Shown one piece after another: positions 50,225 through 60,706 of a stretch of 64,000 nt of DNA (positions are counted from its first letter, which is position 1; every line of letters begins with the position of its first letter). The notes beneath the pieces were generated by a model. It saw nothing but the letters and a program-made list of their open reading frames with translations. It did not search any database and had not been told where the DNA came from. Origin of the DNA: an uncultured Clostridia bacterium (GTDB taxonomy: Bacteria; Bacillota; Clostridia; TANB77; CAG-508); contig CANRKJ010000009.1 in the NCBI GenBank assembly GCA_947631185.1, positions 1-64,000 on the forward strand, in the 5' to 3' direction. The position numbers and the translations under genes were made by a program.

Positions 50225-51331
50225 TTATTTTTTAGCAAGCATCTTTAAATATTCTTGAATAAATTCATTTATTTCACCATTCATGACAGATTCTACATTT
50301 CCTACTTCAAATCCAGTTCTATGGTCTTTAACCAAAGTATATGGACAAAATACATATGAACGAATTTGACTTCCCCATGCAATATCCATTTGATTTCCCT
50401 TTAATTCATCAATTTTATCCTTATGTTCCTGTTCTTTTAAATTCATTAATTTGGATTTTAACATTCTCATAGCTGTTTCTCTATTCATCTGCTGAGAACG
50501 TTCAGACTGACATGAAACCACAATATTTGTAGGTATATGTGTAATTCTAACAGCCGAATCTGTTTTATTTATATGTTGACCTCCTGCTCCTGATGCTCTA
50601 TAAGTATCAACTCTTAAATCTGCAGGATTTATTTCTATTTCTATATCATCTGTAATTTCAGGAAGAACTTCTAAAGAAGCAAATGATGTATGACGCCTTC
50701 CACCACTATCAAAAGGAGATATACGAACTAATCTATGAACTCCCATTTCTCCTTTTAAAAATCCATACGCATTCTCACCAATAACTAATGCTGTTACACT
50801 CTTTATACCAGCCTCATCTCCAGCCAGATAATCTAATTCCTTAAATTCAAAACCATTTGAGTTAGCCCATCTCCCATACATTCTATATAGCATTTGGACC
50901 CAATCTTGAGATTCTGTTCCACCTGCACCAGGATGAAGTGTGATTATAGCATTATTGCTATCAAACTTACCAGAAAGTAATGTTTCTATTTCTAAATTTT
51001 CAATATGCTTTTCTAATAATTTTGAATTAGAATCTAATTCTTTTCCCAGTTCATCGTCATATTCTATTTGAAGTAAATCATTCATTTCTATTAAATTATC
51101 TAAATCTTTTCTATAATTTTCAAAAGATTCAATTTTTCTTTTTAATGACTTAATTCTTGCAAAAACCTTACTTGAATTTTCACTGTTTTCCCAAAAGTTT
51201 GGTTTAAGAGAATCTTTTTCTAATTTTTCTAATTCTATTTTTAAATCTGATAATCTAAGTGATTCTTCAATTACATTTATTTTTTCTTGTAATGCATTCA
51301 ATAGTTTTGTATTTTCTTCTAATTCAATCAT
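50225..51331 (-). CDS. prfB: Peptide chain release factor 2
   Basis: HPGAGGTESQDWVQMLYRMY; RISPFDSGGRRHTSFA; RASGAGGQHINKTDSAVRITHIPT. Confidence 0.97.
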   Translation of the reverse strand: MIELEENTKLLNALQEKINVIEESLRLSDLKIELEKLEKDSLKPNFWENSENSSKVFARIKSLKRKIESFENYRKDLDNLIEMNDLLQIEYDDELGKELDSNSKLLEKHIENLEIETLLSGKFDSNNAIITLHPGAGGTESQDWVQMLYRMYGRWANSNGFEFKELDYLAGDEAGIKSVTALVIGENAYGFLKGEMGVHRLVRISPFDSGGRRHTSFASLEVLPEITDDIEIEINPADLRVDTYRASGAGGQHINKTDSAVRITHIPTNIVVSCQSERSQQMNRETAMRMLKSKLMNLKEQEHKDKIDELKGNQMDIAWGSQIRSYVFCPYTLVKDHRTGFEVGNVESVMNGEINEFIQEYLKMLAKK

Positions 51332-51418
51332 TTTTTTCTCCTTTATTGTACATGTAGTTTATCATAATTTATTTTTAATTACAATATTTGATGAGTAAAA
51401 ATTAAAGTAAACATAATA

Positions 51419-51447
51419 TTGATTTATATTAAAAATTATGTTATAAT
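51419..51447 (+). promoter_or_regulatory. Sigma-A-type promoter
   Basis: TTGATT-17 nt-TATAAT. Confidence 0.7.
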
Positions 51448-51488
51448 ATTAAATGACCAATTTTATTAAATTAAAGGAGAGGGTTAAA

Positions 51489-52172
51489 ATGAAAAACAAC
51501 AAGGGTAATGGCATAAAGGCTATATGTGTGATTGTTCCTAAGTTGGCCAGTGGTCGGGCTATACTGATATCGGAAAATTATACGACACGTTCTAAACAGG
51601 TTCAAGGCTCTGTTATAAAATACTTTCAAACAGAGTTCGCAAAAAAGGACTATCCCGTTAAAGAAGTCGAGGAAAAAAAGCCAATTATTGATACTATATC
51701 TGATTATATGGCGTTAAATGGTATATCTACGCCACAAAAAAATCCATCTAAGATTTTTAGTCAGATAACTATATGGCTTGATCCCGATTACTCTTTCTTT
51801 ATAAGGGATAAAAACAATGTTCCTTATTATCGTGATTTGGAACTTTTACACGACGACAATTTTGTAGACTTTACATCTACACCTTGTCTAAAAAAACTAA
51901 AACTGGCCTATGAAGGAATAGTACCAAAAAAGGATATAAATTTCACAATATTGTATTCTAGAAACGGTACTTTCATATGCTCAAAGGGCACAACACAGCC
52001 TGTTAAACTTCCGGGGATAAGATTAATCAAAGTAGTAGTAAAATTTAATCCCTCGGATATCACGAACAAATCAGTGAAGGTAGAGTTGGTATATGATAAT
52101 GGTACCGATTCGCCTGGAATTATTCCATTCACAATAGATCGTGAACTCTCTAAAAAAAGGGTTGGATTATGA
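51489..52172 (+). CDS. Hypothetical protein, compositional outlier
   Basis: 227-aa ORF from ATG 51489 (MKNNKGNGIKAICVIVPKLASGRAILISENYTT...), RBS AAAGGAGAGGG; no family recognised. Confidence 0.75.
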   Translation: MKNNKGNGIKAICVIVPKLASGRAILISENYTTRSKQVQGSVIKYFQTEFAKKDYPVKEVEEKKPIIDTISDYMALNGISTPQKNPSKIFSQITIWLDPDYSFFIRDKNNVPYYRDLELLHDDNFVDFTSTPCLKKLKLAYEGIVPKKDINFTILYSRNGTFICSKGTTQPVKLPGIRLIKVVVKFNPSDITNKSVKVELVYDNGTDSPGIIPFTIDRELSKKRVGL

Positions 52173-52180
52173 TAAAATTA

Positions 52181-52217
52181 CATCCGAACTTTCCCACCTT
52201 TGCTTTACAAGAGCAAA
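52181..52217 (+). terminator. Terminator
   Basis: CCACCTTTGCTTTACAAGAGCAAAGGTGGTTTT. Confidence 0.85.
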
Positions 52218-52229
52218 GGTGGTTTTATG

Positions 52230-52258
52230 TTGACTAAATTGTTTTGTTATGATATAAT
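52230..52258 (+). promoter_or_regulatory. Sigma-A-type promoter
   Basis: TTGACT-17 nt-TATAAT. Confidence 0.75.
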
Positions 52259-52332
52259 CTTTTTATCCGATTGGTATAACTTTATGTTATACAAAACTAA
52301 TTGTTATTTATATGAAAGGAGCGCGATCTCAA

Positions 52333-52716
52333 ATGAGAGTCGTAATAGCAACTTGGAATTCAACTAGCTCTGATATTCCAACAATTGGAAGTTTTGTTAA
52401 GAGTGGTTCTCGGATCAAAACTATAACACGACTTAAAGAGTTGGCACCATTTATTTATCTTGCATGGAGTGATACTGAACCATTTCTTATAACCTGTTAT
52501 CATACCATGGAATTAAATCAGAATATTAAAGCCTTTATCGGTAGCTGTTATGAAATTCCTGTAAGCCATAAAACAATGGAATTATATTGTTTACAGGTTT
52601 CTGGAGAATGGTGCAGAATAACCACCTGTGAAGTAAAAGGTATCATTTCCATCGGAGACAATCTGTATAAAGTAAATACAGCTGATGGTTACAAGTATTT
52701 CGTGGTCATTAATTGA
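52333..52716 (+). CDS. Hypothetical protein, compositional outlier
   Basis: MRVVIATWNSTSSDIPTIGSFVKSGSRIK...; AAAGGAGCG upstream. Confidence 0.72.
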   Translation: MRVVIATWNSTSSDIPTIGSFVKSGSRIKTITRLKELAPFIYLAWSDTEPFLITCYHTMELNQNIKAFIGSCYEIPVSHKTMELYCLQVSGEWCRITTCEVKGIISIGDNLYKVNTADGYKYFVVIN

Positions 52717-52735
52717 ATTTTGGAATATTGAAAAG

Positions 52736-52771
52736 AAAAATCGTACCCCCAAAAAGGTGCGATTTTTCTAC
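52736..52771. terminator. Terminator
   Basis: GAAAAATCGTACCCCCAAAAAGGTGCGATTTTTC between convergent genes. Confidence 0.8.
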
Positions 52772-52776
52772 TTTTA

Positions 52777-53838
52777 TTAAGCAATATCACTAATTAGTTT
52801 ATTCATTAAATCATGTACGGAGATTATTTCTTTAATTTTATCTACATTACTGCCACAAAATATTAATCCATTATCTAAATCTCCTTTTACAGCATTTATT
52901 AATGCTTTAGTTATACAATATGGTGTATTATTAACATCACATGTTTTTATACAATTATAACATTTGTCAATTTTTGAATTTTCATTTTCTGTATTTTTTA
53001 TAAATTTGTTATAAATTGCCCTGCCTGGCATACCTACAGGACTTTTAATAATTTTTATATCTTCTTTTTTAGCATTTACATATGCTTCTTTAAATTTAAT
53101 ATCAGCATCACATTCATTAGTAGCTACAAATCTACTAGCTATTTGTACTCCGGAAGCTCCTAAATCCAAAAATTTTTTTATATCTTTACTATCCCATACT
53201 CCTCCTGCACTAATTACTGGAATTGTACTACCTGTTTCTGATTCTATTTCTTTTATATAATTTACTACTTCAATTGTAATATCTTCTAATTTTGGTTTAT
53301 TTTCTTCAGTTAATTCCTCTCTTTTAAAACCCAAATGTCCACCTGCTTCTGGCCCTTCTATTACTATCATATCAGGAATATAATTATACTTTGTCATCCA
53401 ATGTTTTACAATCAACTTGCAACATCTTAAAGAAGATACAATTGGTGCAATTTTTGTTTTTGTACCTCTCACATACTCAGGCAAATCTTTAGGAATTCCA
53501 GCACCTGATATTATTAAATCAATTTTATTTCTTACACATTCTTTAACTATTTCAGCATAGTTCTTTAATGCCACCATAATATTTACACCTAATATCTTAT
53601 CTTCTCCTGCTATTTCTCTAGCTTTTTTTATTTCTTTTCCAATTGCTCTTATATTTGCATTCATTGGATTTTGATTAAAATCTTCTTCTTTATAACCAAT
53701 ATCTGCAGTTGATATAATTCCAATTCCACCTTCTTTACTAACATTTCCTGCTAATTTATGCAATGATACTCCTACTCCCATGCCTCCTTGGATAATAGGA
53801 TATTTTGATTCTTTATTTCCAACTTTTATACCTTTCAT
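52777..53838 (-). CDS. NAD(P)H-dependent flavin oxidoreductase / nitronate monooxygenase (FabK-like)
   Basis: YPIIQGGMGVGVSLHKLAGNVSKEGGIGIIS; VEGPEAGGHLGF; VISAGGVWDSKDIKKFLDLGASGVQIASRFVATNEC. Confidence 0.92.
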   Translation of the reverse strand: MKGIKVGNKESKYPIIQGGMGVGVSLHKLAGNVSKEGGIGIISTADIGYKEEDFNQNPMNANIRAIGKEIKKAREIAGEDKILGVNIMVALKNYAEIVKECVRNKIDLIISGAGIPKDLPEYVRGTKTKIAPIVSSLRCCKLIVKHWMTKYNYIPDMIVIEGPEAGGHLGFKREELTEENKPKLEDITIEVVNYIKEIESETGSTIPVISAGGVWDSKDIKKFLDLGASGVQIASRFVATNECDADIKFKEAYVNAKKEDIKIIKSPVGMPGRAIYNKFIKNTENENSKIDKCYNCIKTCDVNNTPYCITKALINAVKGDLDNGLIFCGSNVDKIKEIISVHDLMNKLISDIA

Positions 53839-53951
53839 ATATCTCCTCCTCATCTAGTTTACTATACTATGTTATTACATTTATTACACTTTGTCAATTG
53901 GTTGACTAACTATTATAAAAATGTTATTATATTATATGGAGGAACTATATT

Positions 53952-54479
53952 ATGAATGAAAATCAAACAATTATAATAGATAATTTTCATATTCCTAGAT
54001 GGGCTGAATTACCAAGTATAGAACTATATTTAGATCAAGTAGTAAAATTAATTAATTCTTGTTTATCTCCTTACATATTTTTTAATAATAATTCATCAAA
54101 AGAAGAAAATTCTCTTCTTACTAAAACTATGATAAACAATTATGTAAAAAATAATCTAATTGAACCTCCTGTAAAAAAACAATATTCAAAGACACAAATT
54201 GCTAAGCTTTTTGTAATTTGTGTTTTAAAACAAGTATATAGTATGCAAGATATTAAAAACTTAATTAGAATTGCTCTAGAAGATTCAACACTTGAAAAAT
54301 CTTATGATAAATTTTGTAATTTATTTGAGCAAGCTCTTAATTGTACATATAAAAGAAAAGATTTTATTGATAATAATTCTAGTAGTGATAATTTGTATCT
54401 ATTAAAATCAGTTTTACTATCATGTAGTTATAAAATATATACTCAAAACATAACTTCAGTAAAAAAATATGATAAATAA
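53952..54479 (+). CDS. DUF1836-family protein
   Basis: IDNFHIPRWAELPSIELYLDQVVKLIN...LTKTMINNYVKNNLIEPPVKKQYSKTQIAKLFVICVLKQVYSMQDI. Confidence 0.85.
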   Translation: MNENQTIIIDNFHIPRWAELPSIELYLDQVVKLINSCLSPYIFFNNNSSKEENSLLTKTMINNYVKNNLIEPPVKKQYSKTQIAKLFVICVLKQVYSMQDIKNLIRIALEDSTLEKSYDKFCNLFEQALNCTYKRKDFIDNNSSSDNLYLLKSVLLSCSYKIYTQNITSVKKYDK

Positions 54480-54481
54480 AA

Positions 54482-54522
54482 AAGCCCTCAATTGATTTCT
54501 AATCAATTGAGGGTTTTTTATT
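54482..54522. terminator. Bidirectional terminator
   Basis: AAAGCCCTCAATTGATTTCTAATCAATTGAGGGTTTTTTA. Confidence 0.88.
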
Positions 54523-54542
54523 TTTATACTGTAGTAAAGTCC

Positions 54543-55025
54543 TTAATCTATTTCTTTAAAAGATTTTACAATATTCCCATTTTCTGCATTTATATAATAT
54601 TCATATTCAAATTGCTGATAATCAAAAGTAACTTCATATACAGTTTGACTATATTTATAATCGAATTCTATATCAATATCTCTAACATCATTTTGATTTA
54701 TTTTAGCATCATCTAAAGCATTTTTTAACGCTTCTTCCTTAGAAATATAATTATTATTTTTGTTGTTATCAACACTATTATTTTTAACATCATTTTCACT
54801 GTTATTAATATCATTATGATTATTATCATTGCTAATATTGGTTATGTTTGAATTATTATCACTAGTTTTATAATTATCATTATATAATTCTTTCAATTCT
54901 TCTTTTTCATCTAAAAATTCTTCAATAAAGAAAATTATAAAACCAACTAATAACAAAATTATAATTACTAATAAAACTATAACTATTATAAAATTATTTT
55001 GCTTTTTTTCCATAAATATAATCAC
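54543..55025 (-). CDS. Membrane-anchored PepSY-domain protein
   Basis: N-terminal TM, Asn-rich linker, KEEALKNALDDAKINQNDVRDIDIEFDYKYSQTVYEVTFDYQQFEYEYYINAENGNIV. Confidence 0.85.
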   Translation of the reverse strand: MIIFMEKKQNNFIIVIVLLVIIILLLVGFIIFFIEEFLDEKEELKELYNDNYKTSDNNSNITNISNDNNHNDINNSENDVKNNSVDNNKNNNYISKEEALKNALDDAKINQNDVRDIDIEFDYKYSQTVYEVTFDYQQFEYEYYINAENGNIVKSFKEID

Positions 55026-55040
55026 CTCTATATATAAAAA

Positions 55041-55634
55041 TTACATTAATTTTGTACCATCTATCTCATTTATATATCTATATATTTCTCCCCAATTATA
55101 TAATACTTTGATATATTCATTCTCTTTTAAATCCGGTGATGGTGCATCTTTGAAATATATTGCTCTTATTTTATGATTAGCAATTCTCTCACAATTTTCT
55201 ATATAGTCATCTATCATTATATCTATATTTTCTTTTTCACAAACAGCCTCTTTGTTTTCTGTTGCCCAATAATATTTATCAAAAATATCCATTCCTGATT
55301 TTTTGAATCTTTCTTCAGTTATTTTAATCATATCTTTATTAATACTTCCTCTAGCAGTAATTAGTATTAAACTATGTCCCATTTGTTTTAACATTTGTAA
55401 TACTCTTTTTACTCCTGGCATAAAATTAGATTCCTCAATAATCTGCTTATGATATTTATTTAAAAAACCATTTAATTCTTCTTTTGTCCATTTAAATCTA
55501 GATTGAAATCTTAATTCCTTATTATCTAATTTACTATTTTTCTTCAAATCAACTGTATCATATAGTTCTGAATATACTCTAAATTCTTTTTCAGAATCAA
55601 ATATTACTCCATCTAAATCAATTCCTATTCTCAT
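55041..55634 (-). CDS. HAD-like 5' nucleotidase (NT5C-type)
   Basis: MRIGIDLDGVIFDSEKEF; LILITARGSINKDM; IDIMIDDYIENCERI. Confidence 0.85.
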   Translation of the reverse strand: MRIGIDLDGVIFDSEKEFRVYSELYDTVDLKKNSKLDNKELRFQSRFKWTKEELNGFLNKYHKQIIEESNFMPGVKRVLQMLKQMGHSLILITARGSINKDMIKITEERFKKSGMDIFDKYYWATENKEAVCEKENIDIMIDDYIENCERIANHKIRAIYFKDAPSPDLKENEYIKVLYNWGEIYRYINEIDGTKLM

Positions 55635-55796
55635 TATTCAACCACCTTATATATAAAATAACTTTATTATTTTGAAATTGTTAAAATGCATCTTCTATTG
55701 CTAACATTATTAAGATTATATAATATAATATAAAATAAATGAATATATATGTCAAACATATTTTACAATTACATCAAACTGTTAAAACAATATTTT

Positions 55797-56300
55797 TTTG
55801 GGCGCCCAAATTGTTATTGCAATATATCATTAAAATATTTTATAAATTTTATAATTGTATAAATTTTTTTTTCAATGTAGGGGCGCTCATTGGGCGCCCG
55901 AATAATTTATTGCATTATATTATTCAAATATTTTATAAATTTATGTTATAATTGTATAAATTTTTTTTCAATGTAGGGGCGCTCATTGGGCGCCCGAATA
56001 ATTTATTGTATTATATTATTCAAATATTTTTTTCTATAAATTAAAATTTGATTTATTCATTATTTCAGTTTTTCGGGCGCCCAATGAGCGCCCCTACAAT
56101 TTTACATTATATCATTCAAATATTTTTTTACTATAAATTAAAGTTTGATTTATTCATTATTTCAGTTTTTCGGGCGTCCAATGAACGCCCCTACAATTTT
56201 ACATTATATCATTCAAATATTTTTTTACTATAAATTAAAGTTTGATTTATTCATTATTTCAGTTTTTCGGGCGCCCAATGAGCGCCCCTACAATTTTGCA
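55797..56300. repeat. Hairpin repeat array with internal orientation switch, ~97-bp period
   Basis: GTAGGGGCGCTCATTGGGCGCCCG near 55877 and 55974; reverse-orientation cores near 56073, 56170 and 56268; partial core at 55799. Confidence 0.9.
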
Positions 56301-56564
56301 TTATATAATTCCTTGTTCTCCATACATTTCATAAAATGTCATTTGAGGCTTATTTGAATATATTATTGCCATTCGCAAGTTACTGGAGTTTTACTTGTTA
56401 CATCATAAATAATAAATTCGATTTTATCTCCAAATTAAAAAATTATATTTTATTACAATTTTACCAGAAATATTAAGAATTTTATGTTTTATTTTTTTAT
56501 GCTTCAATTAATATTTCTTTTTTACTTTTTTCCTTTTACAATAGCAACACAATATTTATACATA

Positions 56565-56923
56565 TTAAAAACTCCTAATTACATCTATTACTTCTGTTAA
56601 AGTTGTAACTGTGAAATCTTGATTAAAGTTTTTTTCTTTATTATCTCTATTTATTAGTATTGATTGAATACCAACCGATTTCGCACCTTTTATGTCCTTC
56701 TCTTCATCTCCTATGTAAAAAATTTCTTCTGGTTTACAATTAAATTTTTCCAACATTATTTCAAAGCCTCTTTAGCACTATTAAATCTTTTTTCTGTAAA
56801 TTCTAAATTATTTTTTTCACACATAAATTTAATTGCATTATAATAAGAATTACTCCAATTTAAAGGTTTATTATAATTTACTAAAGTACCACCTATATCA
56901 AAACCAATAGCTTTTATATTCAA
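56565..56923 (-). pseudogene. HAD hydrolase remnant with internal deletion and stop
   Basis: N-terminus NIKAIGFDIGGTLVNYNKPLNWSNSYYNAIKF...FNSAKEALK*, then another frame MLEKFNCKPEEIFYIGDEEKDIKGAKSVGIQSILINR. Confidence 0.75.
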
Positions 56924-57249
56924 TCTAACCCATCCTATAAAAATGAACTATTAAATAATGTTATTTTACTATATAATTATACAAAATTCAACATTCTTCT
57001 AAATAAATAGAATAATTGTAAATAAGATGTAATATTCTTTGGATATCTAAAACATCTGCATTTCTCATTTTTCCGTCTTTTGCCTTAAATTTGAAGGTGT
57101 TACAATTTGTAACGGTTTCATTTTCTTCTTTAATCATTCTATATTTAAAAGTTCTCCAATAATGCGATGGATCATGACTATTTTTTAAAAATTATTGATT
57201 TATGTCTAATAGAATATATAGTTTTTTAATGTTTAATAAAATAATTTAC

Positions 57250-57296
57250 AACAGAAAAAAGCACCCACCATTAAAATGTGGATGCTCTTGTTTTTT
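57250..57296 (-). terminator. Terminator of orphan gene 57295-57585
   Basis: Minus strand AGCATCCACATTTTAATGGTGGGTGCTTTTTT. Confidence 0.78.
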
Positions 57297-57585
57297 AGCT
57301 GTCTTCTTCGCGAAGGAACTCATTGAGCTCCTCTACAATCATTTTTACCCGTACCTCCTCCGAACTACTTAAGTACCTTTCAATGAGTATAGGCTCATAT
57401 ATATTATCCAAACATGAATTAAGCCTTCTTATTAAGTAATTCGTAGTTTCACAGTTATACGCTGAAAGCATTTCTATTATACTTTTCAGGATATTGCGAG
57501 TCTCATGCTCACTATCGGCAGCCTTCAAAGCGTCAGTAGCTACCCTAAGGCTTTTTTTCTGCATTTTAAAAATCATATTGTCCAT
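57295..57585 (-). CDS. Small alpha-helical hypothetical protein, compositional outlier
   Basis: MDNMIFKMQKKSLRVATDALKAADSEHETRNILKSIIEML...; AGGAGGT RBS. Confidence 0.72.
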   Translation of the reverse strand: MDNMIFKMQKKSLRVATDALKAADSEHETRNILKSIIEMLSAYNCETTNYLIRRLNSCLDNIYEPILIERYLSSSEEVRVKMIVEELNEFLREEDS

Positions 57586-57666
57586 AATTACCTCCTGCTA
57601 TTGAGCCTCATTTGATTTGATAACTTCCCTGTTAAGGGGCAAATTATTAATCTGCTAACAGTCTTC

Positions 57667-57695
57667 ATTATACAATATTATGTTAATTTTGTCAA
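57667..57695 (-). promoter_or_regulatory. Consensus sigma-A-type promoter
   Basis: Minus strand TTGACA-17 nt-TATAAT. Confidence 0.8.
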
Positions 57696-57763
57696 TATTT
57701 AAGCAAATTTGTTCAAATAATATTGTTTTTTTATTATAAATTAAAATTTGATATATTCATTAT

Positions 57764-60544
57764 TTAAGCATTCTTTCCGTGGCAATTCTTATACTTTTTG
57801 CCAGAACCACATGGACATGGGTCATTTCTTCCAATTTTTGGTCCAGCATTTACTATTGGAGTAGCTTTTCTGTCAGATGTAGTATTTTGTTTAGGAAGAT
57901 CTGCTTCTAAATGAAGAGTTTCTAATTCATCTTTTTCGAATCCTTCTTCTGTTATTGTAACAGAACTTTCTCTCTTAAGATTGTTATCTGCTTTTACTAT
58001 ATGAAGAATTAATTTTGAAACTTCTAGTTGAATTTGATCTATCAATGATAAGAACATGTCTGTTCCTTCTATTCTGTATTGAACTACTGGATCTTTTTGT
58101 CCATATGCACGAAGTCTAATACCATTTTTAAGTTCTTCCATATCATCAATGTGATCCATCCATTTATTGTCTACAACTTTTAATATAATAATTCTTTCTA
58201 GTTCTTTTAATTCTTTTATATCTTTTTCTTTTTCTTCATAAAGTGCTAATGCTTTATCTTGTAATTCTTTTATTAAATCTTGTTCATTTATTTTTTTAGC
58301 TTTTAAACTTTCAATATTATCAAGATTTAAAGTATTTTTGATTTCATTTTCTAATGCAGAACGATCATATGAAGATTTTTCAAATTCAGAACTATATGTT
58401 CCAACTATCATTTCGCATGTAGATAAAATCATATTTTTAACTGATTCAGACATATCTTCATTATTAAGAACTTGTCTTCTCTCTTCATATATTTTTTCTC
58501 TTTGATCATTCATAACATCATCAAAACTTAATACATATTTTCTAGAAGAGAAATTTCTTCCCTCAACTTTTTGTTGAGCATTTTCTATCATTTTAGAAAG
58601 TGGTCTTGCTTTAATTGGCATATCATCTGGAATATTTCCCATTGATAAAACCTTTCCCATTGCATCTCCACCAAATATTTTAACTAAATTATCATCTGTA
58701 GCTAGGAAAAACTTAGATTCTCCTGGATCTCCTTGACGTCCTGAACGTCCTCTTAATTGGTTATCAATTCTTCTAGACTCATGTCTTTCTGTACCAATTA
58801 TTTTTAAACCTCCAGCTTCTATAACTTTTTGTTTTTCCTCTTTTATTTCATTATCAAATTTGTTAACTAAGTCTTTATACTTTTTACGAGCTTCTAAAAT
58901 TTCTTCATCTTGTGTTTCATTAAATGCAGTAGCTTCTTCTATTAAACCTTGTGAATATTTTTCTTTTCTCATCTGTTGTTTTGCTAAATATTCACTGTTT
59001 CCTCCAAGCATAATATCAGTACCACGACCTGCCATATTTGTAGCAATCGTGATAGCACCAAACTTACCAGCTTGAGCTATAATTTCAGCTTCTTTTTCAT
59101 GATTCTTAGCATTTAACACTTGGTGTGGTAAATTTTCTTTATCTAATAATTTACTTAATTTTTCTGATTTCTCAATTGATACAGTACCAACAAGAACTGG
59201 TTGTCCTTTTTCATGAGATTTTTTTATATCTTGAATAACTGCTGAAAATTTTCCATCTTCATTTTTGTATATTTCATCTTGATTATCCATTCTTATTACT
59301 GGCATATTAGTTGGTATTGCAACAACGTCAAGATTATATATTTCTCTAAACTCATTTTCTTCTGTCATAGCAGTACCTGTCATTCCAGATAATTTATCAT
59401 ACATTCTGAAATAATTTTGGAATGTAATAGTAGCAAGTGTTTTTGATTCATCAGCTATTTTTACACCTTCTTTTGCTTCAATAGCTTGATGCAAACCATC
59501 ATTATATCTTCTACCATACATAATACGACCTGTAAATTCATCAACTATTAAAACTTCTCCATCTTTTACTATATAATCAATATCTTTTTTCATAACTCCA
59601 TGAGCTCTTAAAGCTTGTGTAACATTATGAACTAAATCTGAATTTTCTAAATCATTGAAATTTTCTACATTGAATTCTTTTTCAGCTTTTGCAATACCCT
59701 TTGCAGTAAGTGTAGCTGATTTTGCTTTTAAATCTACTATATAATCATAATTTTCATTATCTGCTAATTGTGCTTCATCTTTAACATCTTCTTCAATTAT
59801 TACTTTTGGTGTAAGTTTTTCAACAAATGAATTTGCCTTTTTATATAAATCTGAAGATTTGTTTGCTCTACCTGAAATAATAAGAGGTGTTCTAGCTTCA
59901 TCTATTAAAATACTATCGATTTCATCTACGATTGCATAATTTAATCCTCTTTGAACCATATCTTCAGTTCTTAAAACCATATTATCTCTTAAATAATCAA
60001 ATCCAAATTCATTGTTTGTACCATAAGTAACATCTGCCTGATATGCTTTTTGTTTTTCAGCAGGATCCATTCTACTGTAAATAAGTCCAACTGATAACCC
60101 TAAAAACCTATATACTTTTCCCATCCATTCACTATCTCTTTTTGCTAGGTAATCATTTACTGTTATAACATGAACACCTTTTCCAAGAAGCGCATTTAAG
60201 TATACTGGAAGTGTAGCCACCAAAGTTTTTCCTTCACCAGTTTTCATTTCAGCAATTCTACCTTGATGTAATATAATTCCACCTATAAGTTGAACATCAA
60301 AATGTCTTAATCCAATAACTCTTTTTGAAGCCTCTCTAACAACAGCAAAAGCTTCTGGCATAATATCTTCTAAAGTCTTTCCTTCTGATAATTGTTTTTT
60401 GAAGTAATCAGTTTTTGCTCTTAATTCTGAATCAGATAATTTTTCCATTTCAGGTTCTAATGCGTTTATTTTATTTACGATTGGCATTACTCTTTTTACT
60501 TCTTTTTCACTATAATCACCAAATATTTTTTTAATTAGTCCCAT
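57764..60544 (-). CDS. secA: Preprotein translocase ATPase SecA
   Basis: [65 protein letters not shown]-terminal [14 protein letters not shown]. Confidence 0.99.
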   Translation of the reverse strand: MGLIKKIFGDYSEKEVKRVMPIVNKINALEPEMEKLSDSELRAKTDYFKKQLSEGKTLEDIMPEAFAVVREASKRVIGLRHFDVQLIGGIILHQGRIAEMKTGEGKTLVATLPVYLNALLGKGVHVITVNDYLAKRDSEWMGKVYRFLGLSVGLIYSRMDPAEKQKAYQADVTYGTNNEFGFDYLRDNMVLRTEDMVQRGLNYAIVDEIDSILIDEARTPLIISGRANKSSDLYKKANSFVEKLTPKVIIEEDVKDEAQLADNENYDYIVDLKAKSATLTAKGIAKAEKEFNVENFNDLENSDLVHNVTQALRAHGVMKKDIDYIVKDGEVLIVDEFTGRIMYGRRYNDGLHQAIEAKEGVKIADESKTLATITFQNYFRMYDKLSGMTGTAMTEENEFREIYNLDVVAIPTNMPVIRMDNQDEIYKNEDGKFSAVIQDIKKSHEKGQPVLVGTVSIEKSEKLSKLLDKENLPHQVLNAKNHEKEAEIIAQAGKFGAITIATNMAGRGTDIMLGGNSEYLAKQQMRKEKYSQGLIEEATAFNETQDEEILEARKKYKDLVNKFDNEIKEEKQKVIEAGGLKIIGTERHESRRIDNQLRGRSGRQGDPGESKFFLATDDNLVKIFGGDAMGKVLSMGNIPDDMPIKARPLSKMIENAQQKVEGRNFSSRKYVLSFDDVMNDQREKIYEERRQVLNNEDMSESVKNMILSTCEMIVGTYSSEFEKSSYDRSALENEIKNTLNLDNIESLKAKKINEQDLIKELQDKALALYEEKEKDIKELKELERIIILKVVDNKWMDHIDDMEELKNGIRLRAYGQKDPVVQYRIEGTDMFLSLIDQIQLEVSKLILHIVKADNNLKRESSVTITEEGFEKDELETLHLEADLPKQNTTSDRKATPIVNAGPKIGRNDPCPCGSGKKYKNCHGKNA

Positions 60545-60706
60545 TTAATTTTAGCCTCCCTATTTTCTCTTATATAATACTTTTGAATAATATCACTAAT
60601 TATTTTTTTTTGCAATAGAAAATTTTATTAATTTATGAAGATTTTTCAATTCATATTTTATTTATTCTTTACATATACTTAAACAAAAACAAAAGGATGG
60701 TATCAT

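Noticed and set aside
50225-51331. Programmed +1 frameshift expected in prfB
   Set aside because: The frame from MIELEENTK through SLRLSDLKIELEKLE is continuous with no in-frame UGA, so no programmed shift is needed here.
55739-56357. ORFs 55739..55951, 56048..56233, 56145..56357
   Set aside because: Translations of the hairpin array (FGRPM.APTILHYIIQIFF); overlapping and repeat-derived.
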